Below are positions 47,115 to 58,744 of a stretch of DNA of 64,000 nucleotides, piece by piece; the first letter of the stretch is position 1; every line of letters starts with the position of its first letter. Under the pieces are notes generated by a model. It saw only the letters and a list, made by a program, of their open reading frames with translations. It did no database searches and was not told the origin of the DNA. Origin of the DNA: Phaeotremella fagi (lineage: Eukaryota; Basidiomycota; Tremellomycetes; Tremellales; Phaeotremellaceae); the NCBI GenBank assembly GCA_001599715.1, contig BCHU01000002.1, positions 558,001 to 622,000 on the forward strand, in the 5' to 3' direction. The position numbers and the translations under genes are program-made.

Positions 47115-47866
47115 TATGATTTTTCCCGTTGTTCAAACATTCCTGGTTGTATAGAAGTTCCATAGATTCAATTCAATATTCTGTGTTATATATCATTCTT
47201 ACCCTAACTCATCTGTACGTAGAAACTTAATGACATTAATTGCATAAAGAGCCAATGGAATCGCAAATGCAGTCAACATAGCCAGAATCGCAAAGAATAC
47301 ATGGTTATATAAACAGCAGCAAGCTGAATAGTTTACAATACTATATGATTGATCCTTCTCAGAATGAAAATTCGCAAAGAGAAAACTATTTTAATATAAC
47401 GAATTATGCGAGCGAGTCTAAAAAAAGGTTTTGATTAAAAAGAAAAAAAAAACTAATAAAAAAAGGGAAAAAATTGGACGGGATGGTAGGTCATCTACCA
47501 AGAGGGTGTGCATAAGATCAGGATCAAGGTAGAAATTAGAGGGATGAGCATCCTTGGGAAAGAGAGGATAGAACGATGATGCGATGGATCGTGAATATTC
47601 GTTAGAATTTGAAAGAAAGGACTGTGAACGATGGAAACGATGAGTGGGGTTGATAGTGGATGTCGATACCGACTGAAAGATACAACTAAAAACTGTGGAG
47701 GTTGGGAAACAAGGAACAGCAAATCAAATCATGATTGGGGGCATTAGAATAAAAAAATGAAAGCCCATGTACGGAGAAAAACTCGATCGAAACTTTATAT
47801 AAAGATTTCGGTCGAGGTGATAAAATGATAAGGTCTGTGAATCAACAATGTCAACACTGGAACGTG
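47115..47866. other. intergenic, convergent 3' ends
   Basis: This gap of about 750 bases lies between convergent genes, with AT-rich and poly-A stretches near 47,410-47,475. Short ORFs have no support. Confidence 0.5.
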
Positions 47867-50226
47867 TTACGTCAACCAAGCAGCTGATGCCCACCGGTTT
47901 GTTCCATTTGCAACTCCGTAAGCGTTCTGTTGGAATGTGTGCAGTGTCTGATAAGGCGGGAAGGCGTGATCGTGGAAAGGCTGAGTTGGGACGTCGTTGT
48001 GTTCGAAGTTGTGGAAACCTTCGGACATCATCGTATGAGGATCAACGTAATCTCGAGACCAAGCTTGACCGAATGAGTCGTATTCGACTGGTAAGACCGT
48101 AGCAGATTGACTTGACTCATTATACGACTCATAAGCTAGAGCTGCCGTCCTTCGCCAATCGTCAACTGCTTTAGCAGATTCGATACTCTGGGCACTGGTA
48201 TTACTTGAGTTGGATGTGGTACGATACAACTGACAATCAACCGGAATCCAGCGAGCAGCTCCGTCGTATTCCAAAAATTCCTCTTCATCCATGTCGTCGA
48301 ATTCTTGAACCAGTTCTGCAGTTTCGCGATCGACTGAGGATTCTCTGATTTGCTGATTGTGAGCAAGTAGAGTAGACTCGGTGAGCTGATGTTGAGAAGT
48401 CATATCCTGATCAACACGATAAGTTGAGGCGAAGGAACCCCAAGCTCGAGAAATAGCTTGATCAGCCGCAGCTGGACGACCTCGAGGTGGATCGATCGTT
48501 GAAGATGTGATGTGTAAACCTAATTCAGAAGATCGTGCTTCGGTTACCATTTCTTGGAAAAGCGTGATGATCATTGAACCGGAAAAGTCATCAACGCAGT
48601 TGCGAGCCACAAGTTGGGCGAAAAGATGGTTGACGTGCTCAGCCCAAGCTGACGCGGGTATGTTCAACGAGTAATGGAGATCACTTTCGGCTAATCGTTC
48701 AAGGTGAATGAGTTGTCGGACTGGAATCAAACTGATCTCAGACCTAAGATTATGTTAGTTCGATTCAAAAGCTAAACGACGACAACTTACCAAGAGCCAA
48801 CGAGATACGAATTGTCATCAAGCCATTTCCCGGCAAGAATAAGACCAAGAATCATGGCACTTTTCTCAACAGCGTATGGGGAAGTTGCCCATATCTCACG
48901 TAAGAAACGTCTCAAAAGGACACCATTCTTTCCATCACCTTCATGTAAACCAAGACCCTTGAGATACCAGACAGCTGCGACGACGTTGCTAGTTGACACT
49001 GTCATTCGACGGAAAACGTCTTCGATGTAGACGACAAGCTCGGGGCTGACTCTACTACATCCCCATTGGTTGGAGTGGAAAAACGCAGTATAAGGGTCAT
49101 ACTGTTCAATGTGAATGTTTCGAACGGAAGGTTCACGACTGGGAAGAACAGGCGTCTGATCCATCCCCATTCTACCCCAAGGACTGTGAGACTTGTTGGA
49201 AGTACGACCGACTCTTCGCCAAGCTTCCTTCTCGACACCTTCTGGTCCCCACAACTCGTCAGAAGCACCACCAACAGCTTTACGGAATTGACCAGGCTGG
49301 ACTAATAAGTCTGTGATCTGTTCGACGTACCACTGGGCTAGAGCAGTATTGACTGGGCCACTTCGTTCTTGCTCGTCGGTAGTGACCGCCGGTGCTGCAG
49401 AAGCGACAGGTAGACGAGGTGGTGATTGAGGATAGCGATAAGTGTCGTGGGGAGTGATGATACGAGTTTCGTCGTAAGAAGGAACGGATACCTTGGTTTC
49501 ATGTTCAGGAACTACCTCTTGCAGATAGTAATTGTTCCCAAAATCCATAGAGTCTGATGGCATGTCTTGAACGTGTCGATAGCCGGTAGCGTGTTGATAA
49601 GCTGGGATTGGAGAAGTGGAAGTGACCAAGTGAGTGTCCTCAGTCGATTCAAAAGTAGCACCATTCCAGGAAGTGAATTGATCCCCAGAAGACTGAATAG
49701 GAGCCGCAGATTCGTAGCGTGGCAACCCAGTAGTATCAACAAACTCTGAGGTTGAACTCCACTGGTTACTGGGACCTGCAGCGGTGTAACCAAGCTGACT
49801 GACGTTGTGTTGCGCTTCAGGTCTAGAAAACACCGGTGAGGGTTGCGAACACCAAGGATCGGTAGGAGGTGGGAAGGAGCTGCCGTCAGGAGCACCATTA
49901 GCAATGAAAGGATGATCAAAGGCCATCCTCATCCGACGAGACTTTGACGGAAAATCATCCTGGAAGGAGCAAGCGGAGTTCAGATCATGATACGGTTTCG
50001 TAAATGAAAGGAATGGTAAATGAGAAAGGGTGGCGAAACACGTCAGCTTTGTCGTTTCAAATGGATTGATGTCACTTACATCGCTGTCCTGAGTATAGTC
50101 TTCCCAGTGAGATTGTTGAGGACCAAGTTGATTGTCGACTTCGTTCTCGCTCTCAAAAGAAAGACGATTCTGTCGAATAGGTTGGAAGTGAGATGTGAAG
50201 CCCGGAGGCGCAGTTGGATAAGTCAT
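47867..50226 (-). CDS. Pho80-like cyclin-domain protein
   Basis: This protein of about 730 residues starts MTYPTAPPGFTSHFQPI. The N-terminal 300 residues are disordered. The cyclin fold appears as LVVYIEDVFRRMTVSTSNVV, AAVWYLKGLGLHEG, then AVEKSAMILGLILAGKWLDD and NSYLVGSW. Across an intron it continues SEISLIPVRQLIHLERLAE and LHYSLNIPASAWAEHVNHLF. This is the pattern of PHO80/PCL cyclins, which activate Pho85-type kinases. An intron at 49,960-50,079 is exactly 120 bases, lies in frame and has no stop, so a retained form would add 40 residues. The C-terminus ends NRWASAAWLT. The target kinase is inferred only from family. Confidence 0.8.
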
Positions 50227-51519
50227 ATTGATTTTTTGAAAACCCTGTCAATCAGGGTAGGTTCGCTCAAAGAGAGAACCAGATGTCGATGGAAAGATTG
50301 ATTCCTGCGACGATTAGAGTGGAGCTTTCGATTCAACGAAGATTCTCCACAGGGAATGTGAACGTGAATGAGGACGAAAGGTGACCCCGATGGTGAAGAT
50401 GTGGAAAGTGGAAGTGAATGGGTGGTGGTAGCGATAATCCGACGAGTGAAATCCAAGGAGCGCGGAAACCAGTAAAGGTCTGCGAATGAGCTAGCTCGAC
50501 TTGAGATTGGTAGTCAGATATTCGTTGTGATTGTCGATGTTTTCAAACAAGAAAGCTGAAAGAAAAGAGTTAGCTGACTGATCTTTATAAATCTCTGCAG
50601 ATCACAGGTTTGAGTGGCAAGTGACGTCGTGTGTGGGAAAACAAACACCTACCCGAGGCAACGTGCGTAATGATGATTCGCAACGTTTTCTTCTTTTTAT
50701 GGCTTCTTATATTCCGATGTGATTATTGGTAGACGTGTGGAGTGGAAGAGAACGTGAGGATAGTGTCGAGATCAACGAAAAAGTGAAGATAAAATCGATT
50801 AATAATCCAACTAAAATGGTTGAACGCGATTCGATTTTATTAGGCTTTTTTCGTTGAATGAGACTGATCCGACTTTTTGTTTTCTCTCCTTGCTGTAAAC
50901 GCCTAAAAGACACAGGGATGTTGAAGGGAATGAAGAAAGAGAAGACTTTTTAATGACTTCTCCTCGTCTTTTATTGACAAAGATTGAAGAAAAAGAAAGA
51001 AAAAAGGAAAGAGAAAAAAAGAATTTCAGGATAAAGTAAGCGCAGGACAGGAGGGTGAAGCATTCAACAAAAATTCCCTTTTTCTAAGTCCGATTGTGGC
51101 GGATGGTTTGGTTGGTCAGTGGCATTCAGCTTTTTCCTTTGTCAAGATTTCCCCCTTTATACATGAATCCTTTTAGACTTCTGCATTCACTACTACATGT
51201 TGTATCACGTGCGTAAAGGCAATATCTTTTTCCTTTCATTAAAATCGGTCTAAAGACCCATAGGGAAAATAGTCAATTTGAATCGCCTTCGAAACAAACA
51301 TTCTTTAACAAAAGCATTCACAATTTACCGATAGATATCACCACCCAAGGCTTCTAAAGCAGGCGTATGGTATAATAAAAAATGATCAAAATGGATCAGA
51401 ACCTTTGTTACAGCTCACCTTTGTGTGATTAGACTTGGATACTTATTCAGCAGGAAGGTTTACTTTGACTTCCCCCTCAACAATCACATTTGCCACCAAC
51501 ATCCAGTACATCGCAAAGA
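50227..51519. promoter_or_regulatory. divergent promoter region
   Basis: This region of about 1.3 kb lies between the cyclin gene and the orphan gene at 51,520. It includes pyrimidine/purine tracts and CACGTG near 51,207. No gene is supported. Confidence 0.45.
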
Positions 51520-52257
51520 ATGTCTGATAATCAACTTTCATTCGATGAAGACTGCCTCTTGGTGGAGAAACCCTCCGAAGATACCTCCCATAAAGAATCA
51601 GACCCGTTCGACGCCTTCTTCAAACAGCTCGAAGACAACAAACGAACTTTCATGGCTACCCTCTACAACGCCTCAGCCGACACTTTACGCGAGAACAGTA
51701 AAAAGGTGGTCGACTGGGTAGAGGGATTCAAAGAAAACATCAGAAATGGATCAGAATATTGCCAAAAGAATGGTAATCTCGATTGTCTCTTTCAAGATAA
51801 AGCAACGGCAGTCTTGGTTGATCGACTTCCGTTGATCTTCACAAACTTTCAACATTCTTGCGACACCTGCAAAAAATATTTCACAACAAACCCACCAGAC
51901 AGTTTCGACGAGAAGAACGAAGTGTTACTACAATACGAATCTTTGTACAAACCGAACTCGAAGACTGTCAGCTATCACCATTTAAGCTGTGCTTTCTCTT
52001 CTAAAAACAAAGAAAGTATCGTCAACAACTCAATCATTATCTCCACTCGCTGGACGAAGAGTTGTGACATTTTGCATAAAGGTACATCAGGCTGGAATTT
52101 CACGAAAGACGACATGGTCCTCATCAACCCAGGAAGCCATCAGTTCCTTCATGCTCTCGTTACTACAGATATGAATCTTTCGACTTGTGAGCTCACTCAA
52201 AGGAAGGCAGGTTATAATGGTAATTTCGAAGGCGTTTTTTTCTTTGAGAGCTACTAG
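51520..52257 (+). CDS. orphan single-exon protein
   Basis: This single-exon ORF of 245 residues starts MSDNQLSFDEDCLLVEK. I do not recognise the family. It is soluble with no signal or membrane segment. A CxxC pair with nearby residues (SCDTCKKYF) and SYHHLSCAFSS could hold a metal or a disulfide, though the protein is not otherwise Cys-rich. The C-terminal third has KGTSGWNFTKDDMVLINPG and GYNGNFEGVFFFESY. Similarity to the five-member family at 38,600-44,800 is not evident despite similar size and lack of annotation. Confidence 0.6.
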   Translation: MSDNQLSFDEDCLLVEKPSEDTSHKESDPFDAFFKQLEDNKRTFMATLYNASADTLRENSKKVVDWVEGFKENIRNGSEYCQKNGNLDCLFQDKATAVLVDRLPLIFTNFQHSCDTCKKYFTTNPPDSFDEKNEVLLQYESLYKPNSKTVSYHHLSCAFSSKNKESIVNNSIIISTRWTKSCDILHKGTSGWNFTKDDMVLINPGSHQFLHALVTTDMNLSTCELTQRKAGYNGNFEGVFFFESY

Positions 52258-52974
52258 TCCAGTCTGTTTGTTAAGTGAGATATGAGGGTTTGAGTATATG
52301 TGGTGCTCTTTAGCGTGAGACGTGAAATAGTTTGTGTGAAACAAGTGATGAAATATTTGTTTTTACTATAGTAGCAATAATATGCTCTCACTTTTCAACG
52401 GTCACCACCCAATTCGGGAGACAAAAGCCTTCCTGAAATTAACTCTGCATTGAATAAATGGCTAAATTTTCTTGACCTATGTATCTCTCTAGATACAGTA
52501 ATCTGCCACCTCTACTCTTGTTGATCAAGAGAATACATTTGTCGAGACTGCTTACACAAAGAACAACAACACCCGTAGATCAACCTCAAGAAGAACCGCC
52601 TCCGGTCAAAAACTAGTCACAATCTTGGGAATCGAAATTCATGTAAAGGAACTTCCGAAAGCGAGAGCGCAATTCCTTTGGGGATCGAACATCTATAACT
52701 TAAAGTAAAGCATGGAGTTCTTGGGAGTTGTTGTGAGAATTATTATTCGACTGGACGTCCCATGTTCATGAGTTAGCGGAAACGAAGTAATGCTGTAGAC
52801 ACACGATAAAACGTAGAGTGATTCATTGAATATGGAAAAAGTCGTTATCTAAATCTATGTACAACAGTTACCTGCAAAAACGTTGAACTATCCAACGAGC
52901 AATGTCTTTATGTTTTGTATATACAACTGTCCATCCTCTCTCAATACAACCAACCCTCAGAGCTTTGCCTTCGA
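52258..52974. other. intergenic, convergent
   Basis: This is about 717 bases. A 45-codon ORF at 52,479-52,616 codes a basic, hydrophobic start and a Pro-rich end. I do not support it strongly as a gene. Otherwise nothing is seen. Confidence 0.45.
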
Positions 52975-54066
52975 CTACCACCCGACCTCTCCACTCTCCC
53001 ATCTAGATAGTCCAAGTCCCGTCGACCCCTTTTCCTTCCTAAGAATCCACCGTTCAAGATCATAAACCTCATAAGCGTCTTTAGCCTGTTTCATAGCTTC
53101 ACGATGTTTAGGACCTGAGATAGCTTTGATAGCATGTTTCCGACTTTGCCAAATACAAGTAGCTAGATTTAAACCTGTTTCATCGGGGACACCGTACCAA
53201 TACATGATCAATCCACCGTTCATGACAGCTTCTTCGTGGGCTTCACGATCGGCAGCGTAGAGTGATAAGGAGGATGAAGATGCTTTTCGTCGGGATCGGA
53301 AGACTACACAATACCATTCTCTTCTGATGTTTGTTGGAAGGTTCTGAAAGGACGTTAGTTTACGCAAGATGGATTAAAGTTGTAAACTCACCAATTCACT
53401 CCAATTGAAAGCTTCGTTATAACTCCTAGCAGCGTATTTGTTATCCAAAGGAGTGAAGAAATGTAACGCCTGATGAAGTGCCAAACTACCTGGATCTATA
53501 TCGGGTAAACGAGTGTCGAAATTTGTTGCCAATTCTTCTTTGGACGGGTGTGGATGAGAATGACCATGTTCATGGTCATGATCGTGATCACGAGGTTCGA
53601 CCCAAGCTGGTAACCGAGAGAGAAGAGGTGGTAGATAAAGAATAGGGTCTGTTGGGATGACGGTGGCTGAAGTCGAAGGGATAGGTGGTAGATGATGATG
53701 AGCTTGGAAAGTTGGTGCCGCCAATGAAACCGGTTGAAGTTTCCTGTTATAGTTGACAGGTTGACTTGGATGTATCCATGAATTCGAGATTCGTCGGACA
53801 GTACCAGGTAGAGAGATTGGTGGAGGGGAACGTGAGAGTGATGAACGATGGATTGATCTTGGACTGGATGGATTGGATGACAGATGTGGAAGCTCTTTCG
53901 ATGCCCGTCTTCGTCCTCTTGGTGGTTCGTTGTCTTCGTCCAGATCCGAATCCTCGATGGATTCAGGTGCAGCTGTAACGACTACCGATGTGTCTTGGGC
54001 AGATTTGAGTTTGGAGGAGGTATCGAAGACAGCTGCCCAAGGGTCGCTGGGATAAGATGATCTCAT
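52975..54066 (-). CDS. UPF0643-family protein
   Basis: This two-exon protein of about 350 residues starts MRSSYPSDPWAAVFDTSS. The first 190 residues are disordered and basic (PPRGRRRAS). The conserved part follows: ALHQALHFFTPLDNKYAA, EAFNWSEL, REWYCVVFRSRRKASSSSL, YAADREAHEEAVMNGGLIMY, TCIWQSRKHAIKAISGPKH and YEVYDLERWILRKEKG. This matches the UPF0643 fungal family, whose function is unknown. A His/Asp-rich insert, HDHDHEHGHSHPHP, lies just before the conserved domain and could bind metal. The start at 54,066 is the only ATG in frame nearby. Confidence 0.85.
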
Positions 54067-54824
54067 GTTTGTTGTGTTGAACGTGATGAAGATATGTTCT
54101 TTAAATCTAATGTTTATGTTGATAAGCAATTGTTTAAAGTAATAAAGATGTCAGAAATAGAGATGAGTAAAATAAAATCCAAACAATCCTTATATATCAC
54201 TGCATGAGCGAAGATTAGTGAGCAATGTCGTACTCAGACGCCATTCCAAGAAAAAATCAAAAAAACACCATCGCCACTGAGATGTCCAATTGATGGCGTG
54301 CTGTTATTCCTCTTTCCATGACCAAGTTAACTTTCAGTAGTCCCCTCTGTAATGTTTATTAGTCGTAGCTCTGGCTTTAAGGCGTTATTCATTAGTAATT
54401 GCTAATAGAACTGAATTCAAAGTAACAAGATGGGGATGAATTTCAAAACGCACGCAATAAATGTCATTCTTACGTGATCATCTTTCAACTTTTATCTAGG
54501 CGGACTAAATAAGGGATCGTCAAGATGGCAGGAATGGTATCGAGATCGACATATCTTGGAGGAATCACGTTGCTTAGATGCATAATTCTAAGAGAATCAC
54601 GGCTGACTCGACTCGATGAGAGTTTCTGCTAGTGCCAAGCTTCGAGTCTTTCTCATTGTTCTATCAAATGACGTTATTGCCCATATATGTGAGGACTTGG
54701 ACCTTGAAGGCAATGTCGTCGAATGACCGTACATTTGGAGTGTTCCCCGTCACCTTAGTGGCAACTCCAGGTTTTTCTTAAGATAATGCTGATCGTTGAA
54801 ATTGACACAGTCCATGCCCCTGCG
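54067..54824. other. intergenic
   Basis: This gap of about 758 bases is the UPF0643 upstream region and AlkB 3' flank. Nothing is recognised beyond AT-rich blocks. Confidence 0.5.
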
Positions 54825-55956
54825 CTAAACCAGTTGACGAAAAGTTAGACTGATCCTTCCTGTTTTGATTGAAGGCTCTTTAGGAATTTCGTGCTATGTC
54901 GTATAACGCTAAGCACCAACCTCGTCGTGCTATTCGACTTACCTTCCAGTACTCTTGCGTTTTACCTAAAAATTGTCAGATCAATCATGAAATTGATTCA
55001 AAAATCTTACCCTGCATGACGAGTAAGCTACCGTTTCCGAGACTAAATGTGGATGAGCCACGAATACTTCCAATCACCTTATCGACTTACACCCATTTGA
55101 CATTTTTGCGAGCCTTCAATTCCGCCGCATCTCCTATTTCGTCCACTTGACCTCGAGCTCGAGTTTTACTGGGTAATCTGGGAGACATTATAAATGTTCT
55201 CTCAGCTCCCAAACTGATAGAAGCGATGACCAAGTTATTCAGATTATCCGAATGCTTCCTAAACTCCATGATCAGCGACCATCACCTAGCGACCATCAAG
55301 AAAACAAACCCAATGTAAACACTCCCGTCATCGTATCGGTTCAACATACAGTGATTGAATCTAACCCCGAGTTGTCCTTCCAACCTTTGACGTATGACTT
55401 CTAAAGCAGGAGGGAAGGGGTGATGCATATCGATCTTTGATCCGGAATAGGAGAGTGTTGCGTTGGGTTTCGTGGAGTATGCTGCGATTTGTCTGGATTG
55501 GGGGAACGTTCGTCCGTAAAGTTTAAGTGTAGGTTGATCTGAGGGGTATAAGGAATGCGATCAAGATGATGATAATCACTTACACCCTAAATTTATTAGT
55601 TAAGCCGTTGTGGAATGGAAATGAAACTCACAAGTATCCAAATTCAATACCTCAGCGTACCATCGAGAGGCTTCCTCTTGATCAATGAACTATAGCATAG
55701 AAATAAGCTTGAGACATCAAGTTGGCTTGTATCTCACATCGTGCTGATAAAACACCTCCCCACCATGACCCAAACCCTCAATTCTGAAATGATCGACGAA
55801 AGTCGGTAGAGTGATCTGCTGGAACTCGTCCTGATTTTCAGTCAATTTCACCTTTTTTTGAACTTTCGGACGTTTGCTCTGAGTGGTAGATCCATCAGGT
55901 GATAGAGAGAGGGATTGACGTTTCTGTTCAGGTTGCTTCTTCCTCTTTCCAGACAT
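54825..55956 (-). CDS. AlkB-type Fe(II)/2-oxoglutarate dioxygenase
   Basis: This nucleic-acid dealkylation enzyme resembles ALKBH2/3 and has about 260 residues. The N-terminus is basic (MSGKRKKQPEQKRQSLSLS), suggesting nuclear import. Core motifs are FIDQEEASRWYAEVLNLDT, PTLKLYGRTFPQSRQIAAYS, then NHCMLNRYDDGSVYIGKHSD and NLNNLVIASISLGAERTFIM. HSD supplies the metal-binding HxD pair. The distal His is in YWKHEIPKEP, and RISLTFR supplies the 2-oxoglutarate Arg region. At least seven introns interrupt it. One apparent exon is only GGT (55,584-55,586), joining T|GG|T|AT to give DT-W-Y-QPTLK. Skipping it keeps the frame but loses that Trp. Repair of alkylated DNA or RNA is inferred from the family. 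Confidence 0.9.
55584..55586 (-). other. candidate 3-nt microexon of the AlkB-like gene
   Basis: On the minus strand the sequence reads TTTAG-GGT-GTAAGTG, so three bases are flanked by a good acceptor and donor. Introns on each side are 45 nt. Inclusion restores Trp before YQPTLK; skipping stays in frame. Confidence 0.5.
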
Positions 55957-56099
55957 GGTTGATGTCGATCAAAGTGCAGTAACAAAATCGATCGACCTCC
56001 ACTACAAACTTGCTTGTAATATTCAGATTCGTGCCACGTGGACATCAAACTCCAAAGTAAGAAAAACGATCTCTACCTCTCATATCCTCATCAACAGTC

Positions 56100-57133
56100 A
56101 TGTCCCTCGATAACCCCTCACAACCTCACGCATCGACTTCACAACTTCCATCCACTGCAACCTCTTCGTCATCATGGATCCCATCTCTCTTCCCAAACAC
56201 CGAACCAAACCATGATCCAGAATCAAGAATATCTATCCATGTCCCAACTTCTTTACTTATTTTACCGCCTACAGCAGCATTGATCGGGATGGGAATAGGG
56301 ATGTCGAGAGGAGGAGCTAAAGCGAGATTAAGGTTTTTAGCTGAGAACGTTCATAGACAACCTAAATCAGTGCAAGGCTGGGTAAGTTTTCTATGGAATT
56401 TCCTTCTTTATAGTTCTCATTTGTTGATTGACATCACAATGTAGTATTTCTATACGAAAACCCGTAATTATAGAGTCTTTTATGGAGCTATACGTACAGG
56501 TGCACAATACGCTCTAGCACTTGGCGCAGCTACCTCACTATATGTTGTAGTAGATGAATCAGTGGGTTGGGCAAGGGAATCAGTTTTCCATCCAGAACTA
56601 CATTCTACATCTACACCTATACCATGGAGAGGGAGGGATGAAATTGAAGAAAGTGTCTTACCTCATCGTGAGGGATGGAGGAAAGGTCCGGTTCATTGGG
56701 AGGATGGTGCGGCTGCTGGTGGGTTACTTGGTGGAATTGTCGGTATTGTTTGTGAGTTGATATTCTTTGGCTGGGATGTGTGATCTTAAACAAGTTTTCA
56801 GATCGATTACCGAATCCGTTGTTGTTGAGATCTATAGCTCTTGGGACTTTGTTTGGAGCTTTGACGTCAGCAATGCAAATCGTTCAAGCGCATATTGGAC
56901 AAATACGAGAGGATCAAGCTCATTCGTCAGCAACGAGTGTTGAAAAGTTGCCAGTGGATCTGGTGGTAGCAGATAAATTAGATGTCGACAGGCCATTGCT
57001 ACCTGGTTCTACAGAACTTGGACCTCCAGTTGATGAGACGTCTGCTGTCGGTACAGTTCAAGAGGGAGCGAAAGGAGGCAACTCCTGGTTGTCGTTTCTT
57101 GGATTTGGCTGGGGAAGGGGTGAGAAGAGCTAG
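56100..57133 (+). CDS. multi-pass membrane protein, Tim17/22/23-like
   Basis: This conserved fungal membrane protein of about 310 residues has three exons. The first includes SLLILPPTAALIGMGIGMSR, a hydrophobic segment, and ends HRQPKSVQGW. The second continues YFYTKTRNYRVFYGAIRTGA, then QYALALGAATSLYVVVDES and HWEDGAAAGGLLGGIVGIV, with Gly-rich helices as in Tim17-family proteins. The third has LLRSIALGTLFGALTSAMQ. A mitochondrial inner-membrane location is inferred from this resemblance. No presequence is obvious. It diverges from the AlkB gene, with the two ATGs about 143 bases apart. Confidence 0.65.
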
Positions 57134-57389
57134 TTGATTGCATAACGAGCAGACGGGATGTAATCGTCGTTAAATATGCATTAATATCTACATCTCCTCC
57201 TCCTCCATTTACTGATGTTCTGCGGACTACGTTGGTAGAAAACCTGATGATATATACAAGTGAAAAGGGTATACGAAAACAGGGATCATAATATACAACC
57301 TCAAAGTCAGAGACTTCAAATGGAGGTTTTGGGTTTAGCACAAACATCACCAAAATCTAATTCATGATCAGTAAACCTCTAAACTCAGC

Positions 57390-57940
57390 TCAGAGTGACG
57401 AACCTTTATTCCAACGAGCGACGATATCAGATTCCAAAAGATCGTTATCCCTCTTACCCCTAGTTTTAGTACTGCCCGGCGAAGAATTGAGATTGATGTC
57501 AGCAGCAGATGTTCTATGTGATGGAGGACTTGAGGCTAGACTTGATTTGTTTCTTGAACGTTTTTTGGAATTTTGGGTCTGCCAAATAACGCATTAGTCA
57601 TACAAGAATTATACCAAAATAACATTTTCTTGGACGGACATACCTTTGACGATTTAACTGAAGCAGGAACTAAAACTTCTCCATCACCTTCACCAACCTC
57701 AGCATCCTCTGTATCAGTGAGAATACGATTCTCGTCGTTATGCTCGTCAACGTCCATCTCGTCGTTAACTCCAATAGTTGATGATGAGAGTGGATGAGGA
57801 TTGACGAGTCTTTTGGGAGTTGGGGATGTGTTGACTGATGTGGTTGGTTCGGAGGCTGTTGATGTATCAACATCGTGAGGTGGGGTTAGAGGTCGATCGG
57901 GGGTGTTGTGTTGACTGGAGGGAGGTGTTAGATGGTCCAT
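57390..57940 (-). CDS. small disordered protein, unknown
   Basis: This two-exon gene encodes about 162 residues. Exon 1 is MDHLTPPSSQHNTPDRPLTP and is Ser/Thr/Pro-rich with an acidic stretch (DEMDVDEHNDENRILTD). It ends VKSSK. An intron of about 61 bases follows, then TQNSKKRSRNKSSLASSPPS, a basic patch that could be a nuclear signal, and the end DLLESDIVARWNKGSSL. I do not recognise a family. An upstream in-frame extension begins at a non-ATG codon and is not preferred. Confidence 0.6.
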
Positions 57941-58119
57941 CGTGTGGGTTGTTGGATGTAGAAGATGAAGATCTAGAATCAAAGGTTGAGAGAGGTTTCA
58001 AATTAAAGTGGAGGTTGGAGGTTGTCAAATCCAACTCAAACTTTCGACTTTTACTTTCATTTTCAGGTTCAACATAAGGTCAGAACATTTGCATTAACCC
58101 CAACCAGACTTTTACCGCA

Positions 58120-58744
58120 ATGACCGAATCGTCATCTCTACAACCCCAAATAAAATTGTACAACACAATCATCCCCTCCCCGTTCCCATCGGCCCCATCA
58201 TTCCACTTCAATCTCACTCATCTAACTTCAACACTTTTCATTTGGATAGGGACAGGGAAACCGTCAACTTCGACCGATGGAGGAAATGGTATTCTTGATT
58301 TAGCTGGTTCTAGCGAACCTGAAGAGAAGAAGTTGGCTGGTGAATGGGCTGTTGCTATGCCTTCGCGGAATGTGAGTGAATCGTTTTCTTGGTGAGCAAC
58401 GAAACTGATCTCTATTTAAGAATATTCCTGTCACTGGTACTCCAATATTCCGTTCTGGCGCATCAGACATAGCTCTCCCAATGGCTCAGAGACTTGGTAA
58501 GTGGATTCATTGCTCAAATATCATTCTCCAAATACACCTTTTCTTGAACTCAAGGATAACCATAACTCACTGTTGAACATTTCCAGCCAAACGATTCCCA
58601 ACAAACCAAATTCATCTGTCTTTATCTCTCCCGCCGTCGTTAACCAATACATCAGGACCTTCACTGGATCCATATTCCAGTAAAGCTTTGTTGGTGATGG
58701 AGAAGAAATTGATTCAATGGTTGAACGAAGTTTTGGCGCCGTAG
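58120..58744 (+). CDS. PSMG4: proteasome assembly chaperone 4
   Basis: This three-exon gene encodes about 162 residues. It starts MTESSSLQPQIKLYNTIIPS. The core includes SFHFNLTHLTSTLFIWIGTG, then AGEWAVAMPSRN. After an intron it continues IPVTGTPIFRSGASDIALPM, and then AQRLAKRFPTNQIHLSLSPP. This pattern (LxxSxFLWVG, then SxxLAQRLAKK) marks the PAC4/Pba4 chaperone, which pairs with PAC3 to start the proteasome alpha-ring. It ends LVMEKKLIQWLNEVLAP. It diverges from the small disordered protein gene. With PI31 it is the second proteasome-related gene in the window, about 20 kb away, with no evident operon logic. Confidence 0.85.

Noticed and set aside
52479..52616. 45-codon ORF with basic hydrophobic start and Pro-rich end
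   Set aside because: Too short, no homologue known to me, no promoter evidence; mentioned only as intergenic content.
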